This document shows, in pieces, positions 23,664-34,364 of a stretch of DNA of 64,000 nucleotides; the stretch's first letter is position 1, and each line of letters starts with the position of its first letter. Source of the stretch: Phascolomyces articulosus. Taxonomy: Eukaryota > Mucoromycota > Mucoromycetes > Mucorales > Lichtheimiaceae. The DNA lies in NCBI GenBank assembly GCA_025677815.1, contig JAIXMP010000037.1:124001-188000 (forward strand), written 5' to 3'. The notes below the pieces were generated by a model, which did not search any database, had not been told where the DNA came from, and saw only the letters and a program-made list of their open reading frames with translations. A program made the position numbers and the translations under genes.

Positions 23664-26153
23664 CTATTGCTTTCGCTGAATAGTCACTTTTCCAATCGAA
23701 CTGTCTGATAAACGTGAAATATCATCGATTGACCTGATATCGTAATCACGTATGAGCAAGGATACAATTGTTTTCACAATATGCATTGTAAACCATCGAG
23801 CACTAATAGAAGGTTTTTTTTTATGAGAACAAAATTAATATGGAATGAGTTTTCTCATTAATGGGAACAATGGCAGATAAAAAGAGAGAAGGGAATACTT
23901 ACGGACAAACGTGCCTTCCAACACCAAATAACAAGAAATCATTGCCAGTTTTTGTTACTGTATGATTCGTTCCAATATGACGGAAAGGTTCAAACGTGTC
24001 ATAATTTCCCAGGTTATCTTTTTGTAATTCATCATCACGATGATTGATCCAACCATTCAATAAAATGTTTTGACCTAGAAAAGAAAAAAAATCATCATTT
24101 TAATATACAATATTATCCACAAGGATTTCATATAAATAATAGTTATCACTTTAGTGCAATACAGTATTAAATAACTTTTACCTGAAGGAATAGCAATTCC
24201 ATTGCTTAGAATCATATCTTCGGAACCAATATTAGTACGATCTGATGCAGTATATTGGTTATTGGCACGAAATGATTCACGACACACACTATCCAGCTTG
24301 ACAAGTTTTCTAATTGCTTCGGTAGTAAAACAATCCTCTGGAATGGAACAAGAAGAAGTGGATGAAGGTGACAAATGTCCAAGCACTTGGTTCTGTTCAA
24401 GAATAAGTTCACTCAAGATATTTGGATATTGTAAAATACGATGTAATACAGAGGAAATGAGATCATCAATAGGTGCAATGGAGGGAAAGAATAACCATAG
24501 CATCCAGCCTGTATAGTACGAATAGATATCTTTTTGACTTGATTTAGGCAGTGGGTAATTTTCAAGGATATCTTGTAATAGATCATTCTATATATAACTG
24601 AAAATTAGTATTCATGTATTCTTTTTGCTTGCAATTGAAGTTGATACACTTTTTTTGAAAAAAAGAAAGAGTACAATATTATACCGGTCGAACCCAATTA
24701 GAATCTTTTCCATTCATTCCTTGTACCCGTTTATCGATCTCTGCTTTCATTGAATTCATAAGTTGATCTTTACACATTTTAATATGAGGATCAAATTTGC
24801 CGACAAACCTTTTCCAAATAAATAAAATGAGAAGATAATAAAAGGCACATATCACTTTGTTTCACAAGACAGTCCCTTGTAAGTAGCACACATACCAGAT
24901 ATGGATGTTTTGAATGAATTGTGGAGCACACAACATCCAAAGCTTATTTGATCTTGCCAATCCAACACATGGACCAAAATATCTGAAAACTTCAACTAAT
25001 TTTTCGTTTTCACAGAGATCTTCTCCTGCAAATATGGAAGCAGTAACTTTTACGACTGTATGCTTTAGTATAGAATGAAGATCAGATACTTCTTTCGGTC
25101 CCTCTATAAAATTTATATATATACAAAACGAGGATGGGTTGTAATAATAGTATTTAATTTTTTTGCTTATATTCTCCTGTTTTTTTTAAAGAATCATTCA
25201 TTATTATTACCTATCAAACTTCCAAAAGCTTCAAGTAAACAACTATTGGACTAGCATAAAAGTAAAATTTATAACAATCAAAAACAGGTCAAAGTCATTA
25301 TCAGTGAGAATAGAGCTGGATCGTCTTTTTATTTATTTATTTTTTTTTTAAAAAAAAAAAACTTACATATTTCGCTATACGTGATGTATAATTCTCAAGG
25401 TTCAATGCCAAGTATGTATGAACGACATGTTTTACATCTTCCATACAAAAATCTTCTTTTGATACATCTGTCCACTGTCTAAGATAAAACTCCTTTATAT
25501 ACTATGTTATACAATGCTTTCCACCATTTGTACGCCAACCTGAAATTTTCTGTTGTCATTCACCCTCTATTTATTCGAAATCCATAGAATACGGGACTAT
25601 ATAAAACACGTCTTACTCTGTATGTGCCAGTGACTCGACTAAAATGTTCATTTTTACCTATTTCTTGGACGAAACTTCCTGATACAACGGTGTATATCTA
25701 CACCAAATTATGTAGTTTTTTTTCGTGTTTGTTAATAGCATTGAAATCTGACGTTTTTAGAAGAAAGAGAATAAATATGGCATTTTTTATATATAGAACT
25801 TACTTTACCATAAAGACGAACTCGGTAAATAGGACCAAGTGCACTCCATTTTTTTAGACATGCTTTGGTATCTCGACGATACTCTCGCGTTGAACCAAGG
25901 AATGGATTACTATAAAACACCATAGGACCGTAGCTATTTTGCTTCTATAAAAAAATTATATATATAATATGATGAGCCACAAAAATGCTTTTTTTTTCTT
26001 TCAAATATAAAATAACCTTACATTTTTTGAATCCCATTTTCGATAAAATGTATAAGCGGAAACAACCAAAACAACTGTAGCGAATATTTTTGTTTGTTGA
26101 GGATAATTTTGTTCGTCTTTTAGTTTCAGAAAAATATCTTCAAGAAGCTTCAT
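23664..26153 (-). CDS. Cytochrome P450 with many introns
   Basis: The start is the ATG at 26151-26153, with exon 1 (26022-26153) encoding a membrane anchor, TKIFATVVLVVSAYTFYRKW. Following exons read SYGPMVFYSNPFLGSTREY, YTVVSGSFVQEI, HTEQWTDVSKEDFCMED, FRYFGPCVGLARSNKLW and SYYTGWMLWLFFPSIAP. The K-helix ExxR is in KLVKLDSVCRESFR. The haem loop reads FLLFGVGRHVCPARWF, with the axial Cys interrupted from ARWF by an intron. The end is VTIQRKQ. Such enzymes are ER-bound monooxygenases fed by P450 reductase; the substrate cannot be told. The I-helix lacks the usual acid-alcohol pair. The closest kind is probably one of the expanded P450 families of early fungi (inference). Confidence 0.88.
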
Positions 26154-27750
26154 TTTTTTTTCGTCCTTGGCAAGGAATAATATACAAAAAAAAAAAAAAA
26201 AGAAAGGGCCGAGAAAATAGTATATGTATGAGTGAAGAGAGAGCAGAGAAAAAAATAAACGCTACAAATAGATAATCTGTGAGTCTTGTCTGCTACCCTC
26301 AAAAAAAAAGTGACCATACTCAAAACAAGGCTATGGTTCTGCATTTTAATTTTTAAGATATTAAATAAATCCAGGCCGAATTTAAAACCTATTATTATGT
26401 AACTTGATTTCATGTAATCTTGAAACAAATAAAAGTGTGGTGTTTTTATTGAGGAGATAACTTTATATTGCTATGGGAAAGAAAAATTAAAACAACTTGG
26501 GCGTGTTTATACACATGATATTATGATAATGTTTTCATGTTAAAAAAAATATTCAAAGAGGTCGAGATTATAAATTTTTACTTTCGCCACCGAGGATGTA
26601 AGATATAAATAAATGTAAGTATAGCGCTTCCATTCCATTGGATCAATATCTTGTTTTCAGTAAACATACATACATGTAAGTATACAACGCCCATTATAAC
26701 AAGTGCTTATGATTAAAAATAAATGAAATTGGATACTTTATTATTTACAAAATATTAAATACAACTACCAGCATTACAAGGAAGAATAGTATACTAAATC
26801 CTGGATTTTTTATTATAATGATAATACAATAAACAATGCACTAGAGTAAACGTGATACTGGTATTAATAGAATAAAGTAGTATGATACCTCATTGTCCTG
26901 ATGCATGGCGATCAACCAATACAGCTGCATAACAATCACTATGCGAAATACCATCACAGCACTTGAGTTTGTTTATTATTGGGGCATTTATAGCTTATGC
27001 ATAACGAAGGGTTTCTGATTATATATAATTTAAAATTATTACTTTTCTCTATTATAGATAGTTATCGTAAACCAAAAAATTATTGTGAGTTCTTATTACC
27101 AAGGGGATTCCAATACGCGCATCTCCTTCATGTCATTTTTGTCATTAGTATACGTATAAAATAAAATCATAGAATGATCATTTTAATGAAATCTGCAGAT
27201 TCAATCAAATCTAACTATAATAAACCTTTGCAGCAGTGATTTTATTTGGACAGACTCTTAAACTATTATTTACAGCGAGATCAAATGACTTGGCGTGTAT
27301 AAGTTTTCTATTAAGAAAAGTTTTACATTTGGAACAACTAGTAGATGTAGAACGTAGCTGCATCATTTATAGTGAGTTTAAGAACACGGTCAATAACACA
27401 CCGTCCATTACAAAATTTATTTTTCTCCTTTTAAGGATCTTTTTTTACACAACATCTTCTGAATATTCATAGAGTATAAGCAAATATTATGCGTACACAT
27501 GAGGGTCGTATATATTAATATTCAAAGTAGCAATGACAGTTAGAATATTTACCTTGCTCTCTAAATAACAAGGACCATGCAGAACATATCATCCATTTGG
27601 CTTCACACTAAGGCATTTGTGAGAAATGTAAATCTCAAAAAAAGCTGTAAAAAGTGGATAATTTAAAAGGCGTCAAAAATACTATCATCTTTTATCCACT
27701 TTCATACCATTATTCAACAAAAAGACACTCTATTCATTGATAACTAGCCT
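26154..27750. other. Spacer upstream of P450 and of the peptide gene
   Basis: About 1.6 kb of AT-rich DNA with divergent genes on either side. Open frames such as 26090-26275 and 27236-27472 are short and not protein-like. No repeat or RNA gene is recognised. Confidence 0.5.
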
Positions 27751-28008
27751 ATGCCTAATATATCAAGTATTATTATCGCTACAGGTGTAGCTGTTCTTGC
27801 ATTTGCTACATCGCGCGTTGCTTCAGCTCCTGCTGCTACTCTTCAACAAGGTAGCCAAAAAGAGAATGCTATACAAGATGAACAACTTGAAGAGATTCAA
27901 CCTGGAGCCATTACGGAGCATGTCGAAAAGAAGGGCGGTGATCAAGGAGAGGGAGAGAACGCTCAACCCCCACCATGGTGGTGGCCACCAGATGATATCT
28001 GGGCTTAA
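27751..28008 (+). CDS. Small secreted peptide precursor, Trp- and Pro-rich C-terminus
   Basis: An uninterrupted frame of 85 residues. Residues 1 to about 26 (MPNISSIIIATGVAVLAF then ATSRVASA) form a classic signal peptide with an ASA/AP cleavage site. A Gln- and Glu-rich middle follows, then a Lys-Lys pair at 60-61, then GGDQGEGENAQ and the striking end PPPWWWPPDDIWA. Signal peptide, acidic spacer, dibasic (Kex2-type) site and a short aromatic end match the plan of processed secreted peptides such as pheromone precursors, repeat-peptide toxins of the RiPP kind or small effectors. No homologue is recognised and only one copy of the putative mature part exists. An AATAAA lies about 130 nt downstream (28142). 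Its alternative frames are shadows. Confidence 0.6.
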   Translation: MPNISSIIIATGVAVLAFATSRVASAPAATLQQGSQKENAIQDEQLEEIQPGAITEHVEKKGGDQGEGENAQPPPWWWPPDDIWA

Positions 28009-29176
28009 AGCCTCTACCACTATATAATATGTAGTAAAGAAATATGTATATCATTACCCATCAACATATTTTTTGTTACAAATATTGTATATTCCAATTA
28101 TTTTAGTATCTCTCTTTAGTTACTACTTTTTTCTTGTGAATGAATAAAGTAATTATGAAATTTTCATGTTCAAAATAAATTGAAGAGAGTGATGAAACAT
28201 GTCTTGTAATGTTGTATGCGCAAATATGGTATTTTGCTCCTTTCATTATTAAATATTTTTGTTGGATTCTTACTCTGTAACAAAGTCATTAAAAAGTTCA
28301 ATAACAATGTGACCATGAATATTGTTAAAAAAGAGTACTATTATTAATTCATTCACTTAGAGTACATTACATATCATACTTGGAATTCCAACAAAATAAT
28401 AGAAGCAGTTACATTGGGGTGCCTAAACAAAAGGTATAATACTCATGAATATCAGTTTCAACAGAAAGTTTTTCTTTCATGCTATGTGTGGTTTAATTAC
28501 ACAACACAAACAAAATCTATACCACCATGAGATTCTCTACAATGATAATATGCAATTATTATAGAATTATAAATAACACGTAATGCAAGTGCTTTTATTG
28601 ATTAAAGAGTCTCAGGTACAGCAAAGTTTAGTGGCCACGAAAATAATAGCATATAAAACGATATATTAGAGCGCACACAAAACATTTTAAAAGGAGAAAA
28701 AAAACTGACGACAATAAGAGAGACGAAACCAAAAGGTTTGAATGAGTCATTATAAATATCACAATGATGGTTGCTTGTATGTTCGCTTCTAACAACAATG
28801 ATAATACATCTGTTAATCAAACCCGCATACAGGAACTCGATATTTATTACTGTCCGTACCAGGGATGTGATTCTAGCAAACAAAATGATAAGCGATCTCA
28901 ACTATTTGGCAATATTCAATAATATCATTTTCAAAAACCATCCAAATTATCAACAAGGGGTAACCATATTTTGAAAGTACCTTGTAGACAAGTTGTTGAT
29001 TTCAGTGGTAAAAAACAGCTCTAATTTAAATTTTGAATAATTAACATTGGATCTATTAACACTGGACGTAAATTTTTTATAACTAAATAATGAAGATATA
29101 TAATTTCTATTAGAAAATCAACAAATTTTATTGAAAAAAGATGATGCTATTGTAGTAGAGGAAAAGGAAAAGGTAT
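28009..29176. other. Spacer before the foldback element
   Basis: AT-rich, with no supported gene; the overlapping opposite-strand frames at 28602-28974 look accidental. Its right edge, ending GTAT at 29173-29176, abuts the inverted repeat. Confidence 0.5.
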
Positions 29177-30082
29177 AGGATTTTGCGTTCTTTTTGGTCC
29201 GCAAGGTGGAACTTTTTTCGCTAATAAAAAATGATTTTTTCACCAATGAAGGGTCATTTTTTTCGCATATGAGAATAACTTTCTTCGCTTATAAGAGTTA
29301 TTTTATTTGTGTATGAGAGTAGATTTGTTCACTTGTAAAGGATCACTTTGTTCGCCAATAAAAGTAAGTTTATTCACTTGTAAAGGATCACTTTGTTCGC
29401 CAATGAAAGTAAGTTTTTTCGCATATGAAGGACAATAAGGTTCGCAACTGAAAGGTGATGTTGTTCGCTTGTGAATACAGAATTTTTCACAAGTGAAGCA
29501 GAGGTTTTTCGCGACCGGAGTTAATATTTTTTTACAAATGAATAATAACTTCTATGTGATTGACCAAGAAAATCGTATATTTTTTTTAATGGAAAACATA
29601 TAAATCAACAGCGAATAATTATATAATTTATTTGCAAATAACATAACCCTTCATACACGCATAATGTATTCTTTCAATTATGAAGATTTTCTTGGTCAAT
29701 CACATAGAAGTTATTATTCATTTGTAAAAAAATATTAACTCCGGTCGCGAAAAACCTCTGCTTCACTTGTGAAAAATTCTGTATTCACAAGCGAACAACA
29801 TCACCTTTCAGTTGCGAACCTTATTGTCCTTCATATGCGAAAAAACTTACTTTCATTGGCGAACAAAGTGATCCTTTACAAGTGAATAAACTTACTTTTA
29901 TTGGCGAACAAAGTGATCCTTTACAAGTGAACAAATCTACTCTCATACACAAATAAAATAACTCTTATAAGCGAAGAAAGTTATTCTCATATGCGAAAAA
30001 AATGACCCTTCATTGGTGAAAAAATCATTTTTTATTAGCGAAAAAAGTTCCACCTTGCGGACCAAAAAGAACGCAAAATCCT
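29177..30082. mobile_element. Foldback-like element, perfect 398-bp inverted repeat
   Basis: The arms 29177-29574 and 29685-30082 are exact reverse complements over 398 nt as read line by line, with a 110-nt AT-rich loop (29575-29684). The ends read AGGATTTTGCGTTC and its complement. A 4-nt GTAT lies directly outside both ends (29173-29176 and 30083-30086), a possible target-site duplication. There is no coding capacity, so transposition would have to be driven in trans. Long inverted repeats built from short tandem units are the mark of foldback transposons. Alternatives are a palindromic duplication or an assembly or library hairpin artefact. Transcription across it would give a very stable hairpin, a possible siRNA source. 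Confidence 0.7.
29215..29520 (+). repeat. About 23-bp units TTCRC-N3-TGAA inside the arms
   Basis: Within each arm a degenerate unit recurs roughly every 22-27 nt. Clear cases are TTCGCCAATGAAAG, TTCGCATATGAAGG, TTCGCAACTGAAAGG, TTCGCTTGTGAATAC and TTCACAAGTGAAGC. A longer piece (TTCACTTGTAAAGGATCACT) occurs twice exactly. The core TTCRC...GYGAA is itself a small imperfect palindrome. The mirror set lies at 29739-30044. Confidence 0.6.
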
Positions 30083-30086
30083 GTAT

Positions 30087-31263
30087 ATTACTTATTCAAC
30101 ATAGCTATGATCCCGATTACAGATGGAATCCTGCTAAATGTGTAATAGTTCAAAACCCACGCTCCCCAGCAAGATTTAAATTATACAACACCACCATTCC
30201 TATACAGAGCAACTTTACTTACCTTGGAGTCCCAGTGAATCATAGCGGTAACATCGATGGAAAAGAACTAATAAGAAAAAATGCAACAGCTGCCGAAACA
30301 AGTATGCGAATCCTTTCATCTATTGGACTAAACCCATCAGGTTTATCAAGACTCCTATCAACACAGTTGTATGCACAGTTTATTAGACCTAAACTAGAAT
30401 ATGGACTGGCAATTCTAATGTACACCAAAACACAAATCAAACAACTTGAAAAGGCCCAGAACAACTGTATAAGAATTATCTTTGGGTCACACAAAAATTC
30501 CGAAACAATAGTAATGCGGCATATCACGAACCTACCAAGCATGGAGGAACGAACAAATATCCTACAAGCCAAATTCATACTTAGAACAACGTTACTCCCA
30601 GAAGACACACTATTATCGAACTTACAACCAGGTTTAAACACACAACCATCCACAAGCCATTGGAAAAAACTTCAACAAGGAACGCTATGGGTACTTATTC
30701 AAGAGAACACCTCCAATCCTTCCAGAACTGAAATTAAACAATTGGCAAAACAACATCGCATCAACAACCATACCAGAACTATATCAGCAGGGACAGGAGT
30801 CAAGATACTAAAATTATGCCGACCAAAGATAGGAATAGATCCAATACTCCGGATACCTATGACAAAAAAAGAAAGGAGCTGATGTATTCGGTGGAGAATT
30901 GGATGGTTACCAGGAGGAAAACAAAAAACATGCCTTACATGCCAATCGAGCTCATTTACAAAACGACACGCCATTGAATGCTTACATCTACATTATCGTC
31001 TAAACATTTATTACCCGACAACGGACGACCCGATATCATTCATTTTGAACAAACTACCACAGTCCCAACCAAAATCAGCAACCAAGATAAGTTTCCTCAA
31101 AAGCAAATGGCCCCTAGTATGTAAAATATTGGCGGAAATGGATGCCCACCAACACCCAACATCGAATCAACTACAGTATCATGATGAAAACCCAGGCCAA
31201 GCCCTCTTGAAATGGATTGATCCCCCTTCCCCTGAGCAAGACTTGGTAAGTACTAATTCATAA
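30087..31263 (+). pseudogene. LINE reverse transcriptase C-terminus plus zinc knuckle, broken
   Basis: One frame reads LLIQHSYDPDYRWNPAKCVI, then the FTYLGVPVNHSGNIDGKEL thumb region, LEYGLAILMYTKTQIKQLEK and LPSMEERTNILQAKFILRT, all typical of the region following the YADD core of LINE reverse transcriptases. The frame is cut by TGA after KKERS (30880-30882). It then resumes in the same frame CIRWRIGWLPGGKQKTCLTC and SSFTKRHAIECLHLH, a Cys-Cys-His-Cys zinc knuckle, and ends at 31263. The catalytic core is missing and the TGA splits the remainder, so the copy is dead. A TGA for CGA change (C to T) is the simplest origin. Confidence 0.75.
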
Positions 31264-31321
31264 TAAAGATCTGATAAAATTGTAAAAAATAATAAAAAAA
31301 TAATAATAATAATAATAAAAA
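30087..31321 (+). mobile_element. 5'-truncated non-LTR retrotransposon (LINE) with TAA-rich tail
   Basis: The DNA right of the foldback element encodes the C-terminal part of a LINE polyprotein and ends about 20 nt after its stop in an A- and TAA-rich tail (31284-31321, with five or six TAA units). Loss of the 5' part, including the catalytic reverse transcriptase core, is typical of incomplete target-primed reverse transcription. The truncation point coincides with the edge of the inverted repeat. No target-site duplication was identified. Confidence 0.75.
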
Positions 31322-32153
31322 AACCCATATAGCGCCCCTCCCTTTTCAGTCCTCTTCACTACTTAGCACCTTAAACTCTTCTATGTATATGAATATTCCA
31401 ATAATGGTACTTTCTCCTTTTCCCTTTTACATTTTCCCTGTTACCCAATCAGGGTTTTTTCAAACCTATATGCTTTTTTTTTATCTGTCTCGAACAAGTA
31501 TGTCAGACCTGACGATGTGTTCAATGGAGACATTAAATAAAACAATAATTTTTTCACCGTATATTACTTATTAGAAACATTTAATAATAGTCTTTTTTTA
31601 AAAAAACTTTTCAAAAAAAATAGACAAAGGAATAATAATTACAAAGTTTCTCATGCGTTGCCAACAATTAATATTGTTAGTATCATCATTGTTATAATTA
31701 CTTATTATTATAGAAATATAATAGCCTCTAAATCCCATAATTATTTGTAAAGAGTACTATTAAAAAAATAATTTTTTTCAGTTTACTTCATTTTTTAAGA
31801 ATGGAATTGAAATTGTAGAAAATGGATTTTATTTTGTTATATAACCGAAAAGTTATGTTCGTATTTCCCTCACGAATTGCTTAAATAATAAAGAAAGAGC
31901 AGTACATAATACAATATATTGCTGAACAATGTGCTTGTGATGATGTTTATGATTATAAGAAAAGAAAAGCATAACAGTGTTGTCATAAAATATTTAATTA
32001 TTTTAATAGGCTAGGTCAGCAAAATCAAAGTCAACGTCAATGACTTTCTTTTCTATAAAACACTAGAACAGTGTTATGGCCATTTTCTTGTAACCAGAGT
32101 ATGCCAGCTGAATAAATTGGTTCAATTATCTTCATGGAATTGTTATTCAAATT

Positions 32154-32447
32154 ATGAATTTCAGCGAGGAAATTGCACTCTTGATAATGCGTTGGGTGGG
32201 GATATATATCACGTTTTGTAACAAAATTTTAAAATATAGATCGATAGTGCTTTTCAGAGGACGATTGTACTGCCCTAACCAAGAATGTAATCACTCAAGG
32301 AAATCTCTAAGCGATATTCACAACAATATAAAAGTAAACCATTATCCAAATTTTCCCATGCTAGCCGGTGTGAATGCAAGGTGTCGCGTTTTATTAAAAC
32401 CACTTCTGGTCAAATTATTAATTCTAGTAATGACACATAAATTATAA
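32154..32447 (+). other. Possible zinc-finger-like coding relic
   Basis: Inside an open frame of 97 codons the part GRLYCPNQECNHSRKSLSDI followed by HNNIKVNHYPNFP has two cysteines four residues apart and several histidines, resembling a degenerate C2H2 finger from a transposon or regulator. An acceptor-like TTTTCAG precedes it. The rest of the frame is not informative. Confidence 0.25.
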
Positions 32448-32771
32448 TGATAGAAAAGGACGATTGAATATTTTGAGTGTAAATTAAAGCTTTTCAGTTA
32501 TTATAGAAGCTAAATACAATCATCGTATATTATGCATACAAATTGTCAATTCACAAAACTTATTAAGGGAAGGAGAAATAATTGTAGCCGAAGAAATAGG
32601 TTTGTGAAACATATCTAAAATTCACTGATTGTTTGTTAGCAAATGATAGGTGATAAAAAAAAATAACAAAAAATAGATAATGAGATATTTATAGTTTATA
32701 TCAAGACTGTTTGAACACAGGGAAAGAAATGGGAGTGTTAGTATGTTAATGGCGTAAACGACATGATGCTA

Positions 32772-32871
32772 CAGTGCTCTCCCTTTAATTTCACAACCAA
32801 AATTCCCATTTTTTTGATGAAAATAAAGAGATGTGAAAGTTAACGATTATGAAATTAACGAGGGTCCACTG
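32772..32871. mobile_element. 100-bp MITE with Tc1/mariner-type ends
   Basis: The left end CAGTGCTCTCCCTTTAATTT and the reverse complement of the right end CAGTGGACCCTCGTTAATTT match at about 19 of 25 positions when extended, and TA flanks both ends (32770-32771 and 32872-32873). CAGTG termini with a TA duplication are typical of the pogo branch of Tc1/mariner. There is no coding capacity, so this is a non-autonomous copy. Confidence 0.6.
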
Positions 32872-34263
32872 TAATTTCTGCAAGCTATTGTCCTGGTATA
32901 AAATTTTGTTTTCAAAACTTCCTCAGGTAATGTGCTTAATTTCACTGATAATCATTAGAAAAATTACTATCATAACATTTGGCCATAGCTTTTGTCATAC
33001 ATACTGCGACAGTGATACTTAACTATTTCTTTTGGTATTATGACTTATATGTATATATCCACAAATGCAATGTACTCAGTCGATTTTTTATTGAGTCATA
33101 TACACGGAAGATATAATAATATGTATTATATTACAAAATCGTTTGGTTGTACAGCACGATGACGCGTTTTACTACTTTACAACATGAAAGAGACTTCAGC
33201 GCGTATTGGTTTTTTGTTACACCTCTCTGGCTTTGTCTGGTTAGAAAGAGATGAGTTAAAATATTACTAATCAATTCTGTTTATGTAAATTAACTTTTAA
33301 ACTTTTTTTTTATAATAGGCTTTTGCCCCGAATCGTGAATCAGGTCATAAACCTGGCTCTACTCTGTTGGTGTGGGTAATGCGAACGTTTTGCTGCAAAA
33401 AGCTATATGGTTGGTCGATCTCTTTTTCTCTCCAAATGGTAATATTTTTTTTTACTTTACTTTATTTTAATTAATCAAATAAATAAATAATCAAAAGATT
33501 AAAAGGTTCTTTAAAGCACTTAAAATATAATACAATGATCTAGCAAACCCCATTATTATAACGAAAACAATGGAAATTATCTAAAACTGTACACATGGTG
33601 CTATTTGTCGTCAGTTGAGCCACTATAAGAGAATAAGGTTTCACACAACAGGTCTGTTTGATACTGAAGAAGAGTTTATCCGAATAATATACGGGAAGGA
33701 GTATGATAAATGAAATTCAAACGCTTGATTTGACTCACTATCTATTTCAGGTACTGCTACAACGGAACACACAGTTCTGATTAGAATTAGCGGGTACCTA
33801 TGTCAAAAGAGATACCAAAGATACATTGATAAAAACGTTTATTTACCCCGATCAAGAATGCGACTGTTTTGCTGTCTTTTAGCATTTCATTGGTCGATCT
33901 TTCTTCTAATAGAGCACTCCTGCAAGTAGGTTACTTGAAAACCCGCTTTCTTTTTTGAATAAACATCTTGATCTACTCGTTTTAATACAATGGTCATGTT
34001 ATAAAGAAGTATAAACTTGGATAAAGAAAAGCACGTCTCGTATAACAGAAATAAAAGAAATCTCATCAAATATAAACAAACAAGGATATATGCACTTGGT
34101 AGGGATTTCACCTTCTTGTAGACGGTATTACAGATTAAAACAAAGAAGGAAAACACTTCCCATCCCCGGTTCTTACACAAACCGATAAGATTGCGCTACG
34201 GTAAATCAAAATGAGGGAATTTTGCTCTCCACACAATAAAAACAAGAACCCATTCTTTTTGGC

Positions 34264-34270
34264 TATATAA
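34264..34270 (+). promoter_or_regulatory. TATA box of the first YcnI-like gene
   Basis: TATATAA lies about 95 nt upstream of the ATG, followed by a pyrimidine-rich leader (CTCTTTTCTTCTTCCTTTC). Position and sequence fit a fungal core promoter. Confidence 0.45.
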
Positions 34271-34364
34271 ACAGAGTCAAAAAGGTACTTCTTTTGATGC
34301 CCCTACTCTTTTCTTCTTCCTTTCTGGTATATACCACCTAACTATACATCAAGTAACTAAAAAA

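Larger units (their letters stand above)
31322..34263. other. Spacer with a MITE and decayed fragments
   Basis: Nearly 3 kb without a supported gene. It holds a possible zinc-finger-like relic near 32260-32380, a MITE at 32772-32871, and a diverged direct repeat at 33378 and 33857. Otherwise it is AT-rich DNA with no recognised feature. Confidence 0.5.

Noticed and set aside
29215..30044. CRISPR-like array
   Set aside because: Units are degenerate, closely spaced and mirrored in an inverted repeat, and the host is eukaryotic.
30013..30090. N-terminal start of the LINE frame inside the right arm
   Set aside because: The first ~25 codons come from the inverted repeat, not from reverse transcriptase; the LINE part begins after 30086.
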